Below are positions 1 to 11,372 of a stretch of 64,000 nt of DNA, piece after piece; the stretch's first letter is position 1, and each line of letters starts with the position of its first letter. The DNA lies in the NCBI GenBank assembly GCA_007449985.2, contig VIIQ02000073.1, positions 124,001 through 188,000 of the forward strand. Reading direction: 5' to 3'. A program made the translations under genes and the position numbers. Under the pieces are notes generated by a model. It worked only from the letters and a program-made list of their open reading frames with translations. It did not search any database and was not told the origin of the DNA. This DNA is from Desmodesmus armatus (lineage: Eukaryota > Chlorophyta > Chlorophyceae > Sphaeropleales > Scenedesmaceae).

Positions 1-2097
1 TTGCTGAGAGCAGCAGGTTTGGTGACGCTGGCAGTCTTCAAGGCCAGACGGCGGCTTTGACGAACAACAGGTTTGATTTGGCAACTGCTGCGGCTGCCGT
101 TGTTGGCGCACAGGGTCCTGATCATAGTTGCTGCTGTTTTTGGAGGGAAGAGTGGTGTCTGTGTGCAAAGACGAAGGAAAGGCGAGAGAGAACGTTCTGC
201 AAAGATCTACAAACAAAGACATAGGGAAAGCTCTCTATGTCTTGGTTCCTATGATAGGAACCATTTGGGGCAAAAACCCTTGCAGTTGCGACCTGGAACC
301 TAAATCTTTGAAAAGCCGAGCAACATGCGAAGTGCAACCCAGTAATATGCTTCAAAGAAGGTGGCTGATAGTTCCAGAGATTGCGCGGACAGCTTGCTGC
401 TGTGGGAAATGCTTTAGTCAGTGCATTAGTCAGTGTCAACTGAATATGATGCTATGCACTGTATATTGGATTGGGCCTTCTTTGCAGGAGTCTGCTATGC
501 CAAGAAACAGGAAGTTGCTTGAGCAAACCTTAGACATCATCACGCATGGTGCGGCACGAGGATTTGCTACCTTTTCAGAAGCCAGCCTGGCACAAACAAG
601 ACACCCCCCCTGCGCCAGAACGCGCGGGCCGACTTGTGGCGACCAGTGACGTGATACACTGTATCTCGCTTGTTTAGCGGAGCCACATGTTTTTCAAGGC
701 CACAGGACAGTCCAGCACAACACCAGCATTGACAGTGTGTTGCATCAACACGCAAAGGCAGGCGGCACCCAGACCAGCATCAGCACCAACTGAGGCAGCC
801 GAGGTCGGGGTCAGTTGAACGGGCATGAGCACACCTACTGCGCATTGCTGAGCATGACTGGTAGGCCAGCATCGACCACTGGCAGGACTGTCCTGTGTGC
901 ACACCCGCTGCAGGAGGGTCCTGTGACACGATTCATGCTGCATGCTGAGCTTCAGCAGGCTGGGGTGGGGTCCCCAACAGCAACGCAGAAGGGCTACACA
1001 CAGCTGCAGTCAGTCATGCACCCTGCTCATGCAGCTGCAGCGCGGCCAAGCTCAGGTCCAGCCGAGTGCAGCTGTCCACGCAAGACAGCAGAATGTCAAT
1101 CCCGTCTCTGTGTGCTGACCTGGAGCTGCATGTGCTGCTCAGGGCTTGCTTTTTAAGGCCACAGGACAGTCCAGCACAACACCAGCATTGACAGGTCCTC
1201 AGTGTGTTGCATCAACACGCAAAGGCAGGCGGCACCCAGACCAGCATCAGCACCAACTGAGGCAGCCGAGGTCGGGGTCAGTTGAACGGGCATGAGCACA
1301 CCTACTGCGCATTGCTGAGCATGACTGGTAGGCCAGCATCGACCACTGGCAGGACTGTCCTGTGTGCACACCCGCTGCAGGAGGGTCCTAGTTGCACGCT
1401 TTGTCTCCTCCTCATGTGACTGTCTTGTGTGTGTAGTAAGGGCTGAAGAGGTTGCTGCCACATGTACTGTACAGGCTGTACATTGCAGGCAGTGCCAGTA
1501 GCACTGTGCCATAGGCGCTGCATACTGGTATAGTGGGGAGCCAAACTGCAGTGCTCATCTTGTGGCAACGTTGCACACCAGCGCAAGCAGACCGTCACAG
1601 TTCCTCCCACAAGGCAGCACATCCGTCCCCCCACCGCACGGGTGGTCACCCAGTTGAGGCACCCCCTGCCCGTTTGTCATGGTCGTATGAAAAGGCATAG
1701 CAGAGCAGTGATGCCCCGCCTGGCCACTTCAAAAATCATTATACATCAGGTGCAAGCCTGGTTTGCCACACTACATCTTTTAGATGTAGTGTGACTTGTT
1801 CACCACGGTGCCACACAGTATTACGGTAGCAGGTGATGCTGGCAACAGCAGTTTTCAACCCCTAAGCCCACACGACAATGGCCAAGGGTGCCGCCACAGG
1901 TTCTACCACCCAAGCACTGCTTTTATACAACCCAGTGCTGCTCAACCTCAACTGCAGTTGGCACCCGAGATACATCAGGCAGTAGTCATAAGTCTTGTCG
2001 ATCACATAACATCGGAATTGCAGCTGCAGCTGCAAGCTCCATACTCTCTTTGCTCTGTGCAGTACTTTTCGCGCAAGGCCGTCGTTCCGATAGGCTC
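1..2097. other. No gene recognised; holds a direct duplication
   Basis: I see no protein family in any frame here. A possible tail exon (488-649, +), preceded by a TTTGCAG acceptor and ending in a stop, could be the end of a gene lying left of the window, but its short product matches nothing I know. The main structure is a direct duplication (696-922 and 1155-1389), listed separately. The last few hundred bases should include the promoter and 5' UTR of the UBX gene starting at 2098. Confidence 0.5.
696..1389. repeat. Direct duplication of about 230 bp with similar-length spacer
   Basis: Bases 696-922 recur at 1155-1389. As far as I can read the copies are identical except for an 8-base insertion (GGTCCTCA) in the second, near its start. 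The spacer (923-1154) is 232 bases. Near identity means a recent duplication. No terminal inverted repeats or recognisable coding sequence are visible, so I do not call it a transposon. Confidence 0.9.
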
Positions 2098-5000
2098 ATG
2101 GATGACAAGTCAGAGGTCCTGCAGCAGTTCTGCGCTATCACAGGTAGGCAGGGCACCCGATAGGCAGGGCACCCCATCACCCAGCAGCACAAGCAAATCC
2201 AAGGGTGGTTGTGGTTGTTTCCAGCAGCGTGGTTTGGGGTGGTTTATGAATGCATGTTGGTAAATGGGGTACGTCCTGTCCCCTACACTCACTTGACACG
2301 GCATCTTGCTTGGCTCTTTCTGTGCTGCTCTGCCCCCAGGTGTTGATGACGTAGTAGCTGCCACCAACGTGCTGGAAGCCACAAACTGGCAGCTGGAAGA
2401 GGCTATCAATCTTCAGTTCGCCACAGGGGGTGATTTGGGCGGTGGTGGAGCAGCAGGAGGCGGTGGTGGTGGTGGTGGTGGTGGTGCTGGAGCAGACTTC
2501 TTACCCTTGGAGGAGGATGAAGTGCGAGCGCCAATGCCTGTTATGCGCGACAGGCTGTATGGGGACGTGGGCATGCATGGCATACCAGCGGCAGGGCGAG
2601 GTGTAGCAAGGTGAGGCATGAACTGTGGTTGTCCTGCAGCAGTAGAGCGATCAGCACAGGACGATGTTGCAGCAAGTGGCAGACAAAGTGCAGGCAACTC
2701 ATGTTCAGGATTACCATGCTGAGCCCGATTGCCTGTGCGCAGGTGGTGCGGCAGATGCATGGATGGTGCAGGGCTCAGCCAGGTTGTGGGGGCTTGGTTG
2801 AGCGTGCAGCTTGCTTGGTGCTGGCACAGCCTGCATGCCTCAGCGCTTTGCTTGACTGCACCCGTTTGCTGTGCCTGTCAATGTGCCATCGCGACCTCGC
2901 CATAGCAAGCCTCTCAGTGACGGTCTGCTGGTTTCCTGCATCTGTCCTGCCAGTCACCTGCCTGTTTTGCGCTGATTTCCTGCCGGTTGCTCGCATCTTC
3001 GGCTGCAGGTATGGTGCTGCCCCACCTCCTGACCGCGGCCCGTCACACATTGACGTCTTCCAGAACTTCAACCCTCCTGCTGCAGCAGCAGACGGCGGGG
3101 CAGCTGCAGCACAGGCCGCGCCAGCAGGTGCCGCAGGACCCAATGCCCTGTCAGCCATGTTCAAGCCTCCAGAAGGCCTGCTGTACCATGGAGACTTTGA
3201 CGCAGCCAAGAACCACGCAGCAGACAAGGGCTGTTGGCTGCTGGTCAACGTGCAGACGGCAGATGAGTTTGCGTCCCACAGGCTCAACAGAGACACGTGG
3301 GGCAATGACTTGGTACAGGACATGGTGCGGGAGAGCTTTGTGCTGTGGCAGGTGAGCAGCAACAGCTCGTGCTGGGGCACAAGGATGCGTATTGACATAG
3401 GACATGCCGGTTGATACAGAGGATACATGCATGCAAGGGCCAGGCTGTGTGGCAGGCACAGGGAATACATGTGTAGCATCCTATGAATACGCAAGTCACA
3501 TGCAGGCGGTCTATGAAGCATACCAACATAGTCTGACTAGGATAGCGAACTTGGGAGTGCATCGACGGCAGGTGGGTGTAAGTTTTGGGCATAGTTTGCG
3601 TGGATTCTGCGCCAATCAGCAGGTGAGGGTATTCAACTGCTGGGCAGGCCTGTCTGCCTCGTCAGTGGCTGGGCCCATGTTGTGGCGGGCTGGCACTGTT
3701 GGACCGTGCCTTGCCTCAGCACAGCCCCTGTGTGGTCAAGTCCACACACCAACGGGTTTTGCTTTGTGTGCTGGCAGCTCAGCTGTGCCACCTGTACCAT
3801 TCAGGGTCACATTGCATAGCGCCAAGCAGGGGCGTGAGCAAGGAGCGGTAAGCAGCCTCCGAGCCTCACCACCATGGTGTTTGATAGACAGCAGAGCACA
3901 AAGCCTTGGAACCGTATGTCAGCATTGAGGGGCTGCAGTATGAGGCATGTGTTGTGCATGTGTACTGAATATGCAGGTGTACAACACGTCAGAGGTTGGT
4001 GGTGCCCTAGTGATGCAGTACCACCTGGAGGAGCTGCCTGCCACATACATCGTGGACCCCATCACAGGAGCCAAGCTGTGGCAGAAGTGTGGCTTCATCT
4101 CCCCAGACTCTCTCATAGAGGAGCTGGTGCCCTTCCTGGACGTGGGTGCGTGAAAATCCGCGTTGTTCAAAGCTATGTTGAGGGGTGCAGGGGCTTAGGC
4201 CCCGTGACGGTCTGGTCTGTTGTTGCCTGCACATACAGCCACAGCCCAAGCCGACTGGTGCCTGCTGGGTCAGTAGAGCCCTGTGCGTGAGCTGCTGCCT
4301 GCATTCACCAGCGGCCATGGCTTTGCTTCAACACCCTCAATGAGGCAGGATGGGTGTTGTCGTGTGACAGTTACTTGTGGATGTGAACTGTTTTTCCACT
4401 ATGAACTGTGTCCTGGCACATGTTATGGTTTCCTTGCTGCCCAGGCCCCAACCATCCTGAGGCGCACAAGCTGGCGCAGCGTTTCCATGCCCAAGCAGCC
4501 AAGCGCCGCCACAAGTCGTCAGCCTCTGGTGCTGCAGCAGCTGGCCTGCCAGAGAACATGAGTGAGGATGACCAGCTGGCAATGGCCCTTGCCATGTCTG
4601 TTGAGGTGGGCACAGGTCAATTGGTGTCTTGCGTGAGTTTCACACTTAGGCCCCTGGCAACGTGGCACTGGCAGGGTGGCTGACAATCGACAGCTGCTCA
4701 GGTCAGGCTGGCGGCAGGACATCCTGTGCATGCAGTCTGCTTTCACCACAAGAAGACACAGCTCTTGGTATGCTTGCTGTGTTTGTCATCCTACGGCATA
4801 GTGCTGGCAGTCAAGGTGGCGAGTGTCTCCTGGTCTACTGTGTTGGTTGTGCAGGGCGGTGGTGCGGGCCCCAGCGGCAGGCAGGACAGCTTAGGTGACC
4901 TAGATGAGCAGGCCATCTGGCAGGAGATAGAGAAGCGGCAGAAGCTGGAGCAGCAGCAGCAGCAGGAGGCGGCAGCAGGCAGCAGCCGAGCAGCTGCACA

Positions 5001-5626
5001 ACAGCCAGCACCAGTAGCGGCAGAGCCAGCAGCACCAGCAGCCGTTGATGTGGATGCTCTACAGGCTGCAGCAGCAGCACGCTTGCCGCCTGAGCCTGCG
5101 TCCGGTGGGTGCAGGGTGGCCTTCAGGCTGCCAGATGGCTCCAGGGTCCAGCGCAACTTCAACAGCAACGACACAGTGGCAGCGCTGCAGGTGGGCGACG
5201 GGTGAATATCGTGTTTCATGCTGTTGTTTGGCCATTTTGTGCATGCATACACAGCCCACACGACTGAGGGGTGCACATCGCAAGAGGGGCTTGGACAGCA
5301 TCAATTTGTTTTGTCCTAGCAGCAATGACCCATCGTGAACAGAGATGGGCATGCCAGATACTGCCCCGGTCCGAACCGTCAGGCACCTGTCCCTGTATGG
5401 CCAGACTGCACATGTAGGTGGGTCCACCTGAATTCATTTTGGTTGCCGTGCTGCCCTGCTCCTTGCCCCGCTGCAGGACTACGTGGTATCAGTGTCCAAG
5501 GAGGCAGCTGCAATGCCCAGCTTTGTGCTGTCAGAGCCGCGGCCGGGCGCACAGCCCTTGGATCCTGCGGCCACAATCGAGGCAGCGGGTGTTGCAGGCG
5601 CTATGCTGGTGCTGAAGTCCAGCTAG
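2098..5626 (+). CDS. UBA-UAS-UIM-UBX domain protein (Cdc48/p97 adaptor, UBXN7-like)
   Basis: Predicted exons 2098-2143, 2340-2610, 3009-3351, 3977-4145, 4445-4605, 4855-5190 and 5477-5626; all junctions are GT..AG and phases agree, giving 491 aa. Residues 1-45 are a UBA-like domain (MDDKSEVLQQFCAITG..., continuing across intron 1). A Gly tract follows, then a thioredoxin-like UAS domain at about 160-276 (ends ..LPATYIVDPITGAKLWQK...). A UIM-like motif (EDDQLAMALAMSVE) lies near 316-330, a Gln/Ala-rich helix after it, and a C-terminal UBX domain at about 415-491. This order and length match human UBXN7 (UBXD7), which links ubiquitylated substrates and cullin ligases to the Cdc48/p97 ATPase. 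The UBX Phe-Pro-Arg loop is not canonical: the corresponding stretch reads SEPRPG. The start is the first ATG that opens the UBA domain. Confidence 0.93.
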
Positions 5627-6125
5627 CATGCAGGCAAAACTTCGTGCAGCGGTTTTCTACGGGCTGCAGGAGTGCACAAAACGAGGGGGCACGGCCTGCA
5701 TTGCGGCAGCACGGTTGTCGCTGTCGGCAGGCGTCAAACATACGATGGGCGCCTTTTGGGGTTGGGCTTCACTTGCAATCTGTCGGCAGCTTTCTTTGGA
5801 CGTGCGCAGTCGTATACTGGGCCACCTATGCAGGCACCCCTTGCTGGCTTTGACACATCAAGCAACATGCATGACGTAACTGTAATGCCACAAACTGTTA
5901 CATACCCAGTAACTCTGCTCGGACCATTGTCGTGTACAATCAAGATGGAACATACAGGCCTGTCAAAGCAGACTGTGATTGGTGAGGTTCGGTCCTTGCG
6001 CAGGTCAGCACACAGCACCACTGGTAATACACATCAACAGCTCCTTCCCTAGCTACTGTACAATTGTGCCCACTTGCCCTTGACGTTGACAGCCTGCAAC
6101 CCCAGTCATGACTGCTGCTTGTGCG
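5627..6125. promoter_or_regulatory. Convergent 3' ends with opposed polyadenylation signals
   Basis: This is the shared 3' region of the UBX gene (+) and the phosducin-like gene (-). TGTAA, the usual green-algal polyadenylation signal, occurs on + at 5881-5885, 255 bases past the UBX stop. It also occurs on - at 5902-5898, 224 bases past the phosducin-like stop. Cleavage 10-30 bases beyond each would make the two transcripts overlap slightly. Confidence 0.6.
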
Positions 6126-8506
6126 CTAATCTTCATCTTCATCACTGCCATCATGTTGCGTGCTGTAAATGGAGCGTATATGCTCATGAGGGTACGTACG
6201 CCCACACACCTCGCAAGGTGTCTGCCAATCAGCACCCTGCACGCAGGGCAGGGGATGGGAAGGCCGCGTCTTTCAGGCGCACACAAGTCAGCTAGACACC
6301 TGCAAGCATGGTAGCAGGCTTGCTATGCAAACCATACAGGTAGCTAGAGTGCATGTTGCACTCAGTGACTGTGCGGGCATACATGGGGTGGATTGGTGGG
6401 TTGCAGTCCTTTGTGCCATTTCAACAAGGCATGCAGCACATGGGTGCAGACACTCTGTCCTCAGCTGCAGGTGTGGTAAAACCCCACCACCCTTTTTGTA
6501 CCACCAGCACCACACCTGCTCGTCATCATCAGACCCAGCTGCACTGCCCTCATCGCTGCTGCCACCCTGCCGCACCGCTGCTGCCGGCTGAGGCATGCTG
6601 AGGCTGCTGCTGCCTCCCTTGGACAACACCTTGAAGCGCTGCAGATAGGACATTACCTGTAGGCCACATGTACATCACGCACAGCGACACTGGTATCAAG
6701 AGAGGCCAGGCGTTGGCTTTGCCAATTGGCTACGGCACGTGTAACCCACTCTGTGGCTGACCAATGCAAGTGGCATGCCTGCTGATGCTTGGGAGCTATC
6801 AAGCGCAGGGGTTACAGCATTCAGCAGGAGGCCAGCAACACATTGCTAGGAGCTATCACACCACCACATCCATGCTGCAACACACACTGTACGATTGGGT
6901 ATCCAGCATGTATGACATACGTGTCACACACCCTCCATGTATTGTGCTGGTATGACATGATTGCAACACACTATCACGTGTGCTGGCTGGTTCGTGGCTC
7001 ACCTCTTCCTCCCATATGTCAGCCCCTCCAAACTGCTGTATGTGTGCCTTGCCCAGCAGGGCGCAGTGCTTGGCCACCAGCAGTGCAGGGACGCCATGCG
7101 GCAGCTGCAGCTGAGACACCAGCGGACTGCTACGGGAAACGACAGCTCGGGCGAAGTAGGTACCCCTGAGCATAGACAACCAACCGCCCGGACGATTGTC
7201 AGCTAAGGCTGGGGTGTTCGTAGTAGTATCGCAGCACAACATGGCTCACTGCAGACCTGCCAGCTGGTGAAGCTGTGTCATGCATGGATGTAGGCTTGCC
7301 ACAGCGCCGCTGCTTCAATGTCCACAGGGGTTGTACAGATGGAAGGGCTCTCCGCTGAGACCATCAAAGCAAGGGTACTGGGCCGTTGGCAAACCAATCA
7401 GATTCAGCCAATCTCCCGGCGAGGCTGGTGGCCCACCTGTAGGCAGCAGCAGCCTGCTCCAGGACCTCATCCAGCATGTTACATGGCTCATATCCTTGCA
7501 CAGCCAGGTGTAGCACCACCAGGCCACGCCCAGGAGGGTCCACACAGCACAGCTTCTGCACAATCACAGAAAACACCAAACACCACATCAACAACTATCC
7601 CATCCGCAGGTCAGTAAAGTCACAGTGGCACTTGCGAGGCATGAGGGGACACAGGGGTGCCGATGCCCGCCTCCAGGAAATGCAGGTTGCTCTGAAATCG
7701 CCATGTCACACAGTGCCACTGGTTGAACCAGCAGCCAAGGGAGATTAACTGTGAGCAGCTGTCCATCAGGGCACCCAGATGCAGCATGTTAGTGGCATGA
7801 CGGCACCCTCCAACAAGCATGCATCCCCCACTGCATCAAGCAGTCAATGCCTCTCACCATGACGCTGCCCTCAGGCACGGTCGTCAGCATGCCGTAACCC
7901 TCCCGCTGCTGCTCCTGCTTCGCTGCCGATTCTGCCTGCAGCTGCCGCAGCCGCTGCTGCCGTAACCGCAGCAGCTCTCCTTCGTCCTCGGTGTGACCCT
8001 CCTGCTGCTGCTGCTGTTGTTGATTGTGGTGTTCGTGCTGTGCATGTGGCTGCTGCAGGACAGGAGCCCTGCTGTCAGCCTGAACATGTTGTGCTGCAGG
8101 TGACGCTGGTGCTTCCCTACGGATCGCAGCCGCGGCCATGCGCTGGCGCACTTCAGTTCTGTCGTCCTGCTTCAGAGTCTGCCATATCCGCTCTGCCTTG
8201 ATCTGCTGTTGTGCATCACGCCTGTCAGCACACGGTCACCCAACATAAGACTCAGGGGGGTGGGACTCTGGGGAGAGGGGGTTACTGTAGGGAGGGTGTG
8301 CATGTAACGGACAACTGCTGTGTTCTGCTGGGCTGAGCAGGAACAATCATGAGTATGCAGTTGTCCCCTTCTCACCTGCAGCACATGTCGAGTGTCGGAT
8401 CCAGCGCCAGTTCCTCCAACTCTGCTATCGCTGACGAGGTGCTGGCAGCTGGCGCACTGGTGCTGCTGCAGCCCTGTGCCATGCAGGCTGCATCATGAAG
8501 GCTCAT
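6126..8506 (-). CDS. Phosducin-like protein (thioredoxin fold)
   Basis: Predicted exons on the minus strand: 8506-8376, 8221-7858, 7555-7437, 7165-7003, 6656-6516, then a short terminal exon ending at stop 6126. The first five are phase-consistent (306 codons). The N-terminal half is helical with a Gln run and the family signature EDEGELLRLRQQRLRQLQAE (about residues 120-140). It is followed by a thioredoxin-like domain (VVLHLAVQGYEPC..., LPHGVPALLVAKHCALLGKA, FGGADIWEEE). The C-terminus is acidic (SSDEGSAAGSDDDE, then ..GSDEDED), as in phosducin-like proteins and TXNDC9. These act as co-chaperones with the CCT chaperonin for G-beta, tubulin and actin folding. Which subgroup (PhLP1, PhLP2/3 or TXNDC9) is unclear. 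The last intron's acceptor is uncertain: two candidate AGs lie upstream of the acidic tail. Confidence 0.82.
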
Positions 8507-8861
8507 AGCCTCGGCTGTGTGTGGGGATACACCCTGGGTTGGCTACCTTGGTTGAGAGATCAGTGCAGCCAGCAACAGCCTGTCTGATGTGCTCAGTAAG
8601 GAGGGAGTGACTGGGAGCCCGAAGAAACACCCACAGTGTCTACTGCCACACAAAATCGCAAATGCTGGGCATTTGGCCCTACGCCCATTCTAGAGTGGCC
8701 GTTGTGGAGATGACAAATGTTCATGTGAAAGTCAGCTGCAGCATGTCCGCTCTCAGTAAACTGCAATTGCTGGGAGTCTGTTCACGCTCACTGCTGTCTA
8801 GTTGGAAGAGGACTGTTGCAGCTCCTATTTGTTCGTGTCCCTTGCCATCAGCAGCAGCATC
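8507..8861. promoter_or_regulatory. Divergent upstream region, phosducin-like / rps17
   Basis: 355 bases separate the start codons of the phosducin-like gene (-) and the plastid S17 gene (+). Both promoters and 5' UTRs must lie here or within the transcribed leaders. I see no TATA-like box or other defined motif. Confidence 0.4.
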
Positions 8862-9185
8862 ATGAACTCCACAATGCTGCGCAGTCAGTCGTCGGGCATT
8901 GCTCGCAGCAGCTTCAGCAGGTCCACGGTAGTGGTCCGCGCAGTGCAGGACCTGCAGGGCCGTGTCGTCTCCACAGGCATGCAGCGGTCTGTGGTGGTGG
9001 CTGTAGAGCGTCTTTCGCCCCACGATAAGTACCAGAAGCGTGTGCGTATCACAAAGAAGTATGTCGCACACGATGATGGCAGCCTGCAGCTAAACACTGG
9101 TGACTACGTCCGTCTGGAGGGCTGCAGACCACTCAGCAAGAACAAGCGGTTCAAGGTTGCTGAGGTGCTCAGGAAGGCGGAGTGA
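8862..9185 (+). CDS. rps17: Plastid 30S ribosomal protein uS17, nucleus-encoded
   Basis: Single exon, 107 aa. About 28 residues of Ser/Arg/Ala-rich leader (MNSTMLRSQSSGIARSSF...) look like a plastid transit peptide. The rest is a complete S17: the DLQGRVVS start of the OB fold, VVVAVERL, KRVRITKKYVAHD, NTGDYVRLEGCRPLSKNKRF and a basic C-terminus. S17 binds 16S rRNA early in small-subunit assembly. The ATG at 8862 is the first in frame; the open frame upstream has no ATG. TGTAA at 9927-9931 and 10303-10307 are candidate polyadenylation signals, implying a long 3' UTR. Confidence 0.93.
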   Translation: MNSTMLRSQSSGIARSSFSRSTVVVRAVQDLQGRVVSTGMQRSVVVAVERLSPHDKYQKRVRITKKYVAHDDGSLQLNTGDYVRLEGCRPLSKNKRFKVAEVLRKAE

Positions 9186-11372
9186 TTGTGTTTCACCCTT
9201 AATTTCATAGCAGCAGGTGAGCCAGGGTTGCTATGGGCCTGGGTTGGAGGTGCTGCTGCTATTGCTGCAGCAGCAGTAGTTGCACCATCGCTGCCAGGCT
9301 CCTGCGAGCAAATGTGCAGCACCAGGAGCTTGCTAAGCAGGGGAAGTGCACATATGCATCATCACTGCTCAGGCAGGCAGAGCTGTGGCAGTTGGAGGCT
9401 GCAGCAGGCAGCACCAGCCTGCAAGAAGTTTGATTGATGCACAACATCATGCGATAAGGAGGATGTTGTTGCTTGGCAACCAGCGCTGGCAACCAGGAGC
9501 TCTCAGCAGGTAGTGTCCAGCTGTTGGGCCCCTTTCTCTGTCAGCTGCAACAGTCGTGAGCTGCAACACATGGAGTCATCAGCATTTCTTTTGACATGCC
9601 TTTGTGTGGGTGTCGGTATGGGGCTTGCAGGTTTCAGAGCAACCAACAGGGCCCAACAGTCCAACTTGCAGTGTCAGCTGTGCGGCTGCAGCAGCGCGGC
9701 AGCAGTGGAGCAGCTGCATGTGCCCTCTCTGGCTGGCAGAGAGCTAGGCGGAGCTGCAGTTGAGCTTTTCAGGGGTACTCTGCGCACCCGTCAACAGCCC
9801 CCTGATTTGTTTGCTTGGGGCCCTGCCAGTGTGCATTAGTGACGCAGCGTGCAGAGTGTGGGGAGCCTGGACGTTACGAGGATGGGGCAGGGTTTCATTT
9901 GCTAGTGCTGGGTTGGGAGTAGAGTGTGTAACTGTGAGTTTGCCATCCTGCTGGGACGGCCCCCTTGGTGCTGCACTGTGGGTGTGTTTTGAGCTGTGGC
10001 AGTTGAGCACTTAGTTGCAGCAGCCAACTCGCCACGCCCTGTTCCTTTGGTGTGGCTCTTGGTGTCTTGCCTTGGCAGCCTGAAAGGCACACGGTTCTTG
10101 AGCTGTTCATCCAGTACATGCTGCAAGCAACACTGGCAGGCCCACGGCAGCCACACTGCATGCGCCCATTGTGTTACAGTAACCAAATAGAGTTCCAACT
10201 CCGAGGATCGTTGCAGCTGCAGTGCCAGCAGCTGCTTTGCAGCAGCTGTCAAGTATCGGCATCGCAACCTTGCAACAGTGAGATACAGTCAACTTTGCCG
10301 TGTGTAATGTATGCACCAGCTAGGCAGAGGCCCCTCATGGAGCTTCAACGCTACACTCCAGAATTCCCTTACAGCTACAAATTGTAGCACCATTGCATGT
10401 GCTTGTTGCAACTGCCAGCTGGTGCGACAGCCGTAGGTACAGCAGACAGAACAATGCCACGCCAAAAGGAGAAGAGTAAAGGCTAGGGGGTAACAATGCA
10501 AGATCACGCTGCCAGGACTGCCTGGGCAGCCATACAAGAGCCCAGTGCTAGCCCAAGTCGGCTACAGCCCCAGCCCTAGCAAAAGTCCCAAGGAGTATGC
10601 CCTACAAAAACAAATATTGAGTTTGGTCACGAGGTAAGAAGCTGTCGGCGGCAACCCTGTAATGGTCACAAGCGCAAACCAAGCCCCAGAACAAAAGACT
10701 GCCAGAAGTCGAGTCACGCGCACACCCCAGTGGGTTGTCAACTGCCCTCTGCTCCCAACACTCCCACAGATGCAAGTCAGCCTGAGGCTGCTGATCGCAT
10801 CACACAAGACTAACAAGCATGCAAGCGTGGCAGCAGCAACACAGCGCACTGCAGGACCACCTTTTGGTGCTGGGGCACCAAACTGAGGGTGCTGGCAGGT
10901 AATGCTTACGTACGCTGCTGGCACCATCAGAGCCACCGTGGCTGGTTGCACCCACACAGAAATGTGTGCCTCAGCAGTAGCCAGCTACAACCACCAGTGC
11001 CCTGTCAATAGATCACAAACTACCTGAAACGGCATATGCATGTAACAGCAGCAGCATCACACGAGAACCATCGTATATGCAACCCGCCTTGCAGTGCTAT
11101 GTTGACACCGCACATCCGTACAAGACATGCAGTACAATCACAAGGCATGGGCCGCCCCGCATGATGAGCAGCACACTTGCCCCACAAACACAACAGAACA
11201 TCCATGCTGCAGGAAAAGCCCAGACAGCAGCACCAGAGCTTGGTGTAGACAAACCAACCCACAGTGGAGTTGGCTGCAGCCAGCTGCAATCAACCACAAG
11301 GTAGGCATGTTACGACAAAGTGAACATGGCTGCAGGCGGGCGAATCAGACACCACGCAGTTGCCAGCCTTGA
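9186..11372. other. 2.2 kb without a recognised gene (convergent 3' regions)
   Basis: This lies between the stop of rps17 (+) and the stop of the translocator gene (-). Open frames exist (for example a hydrophobic minus-strand frame at 10562-10957), but none has an ATG-led, family-like product or splice context I trust. TGTAA on + occurs at 9927-9931 and 10303-10307, and on the minus strand at 10373-10369. The stretch is most simply read as two long 3' UTRs plus a short spacer. Confidence 0.5.

Noticed and set aside
128..649. Long plus-strand open frame at the window start
   Set aside because: It begins without ATG, matches no family and is Cys-rich in a manner typical of chance frames; at most its tail (488-649) could be a terminal exon.
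10562..10957. Hydrophobic minus-strand open frame as a membrane protein
   Set aside because: No ATG start, no family resemblance, and it lies in the expected 3' UTR of the translocator gene.
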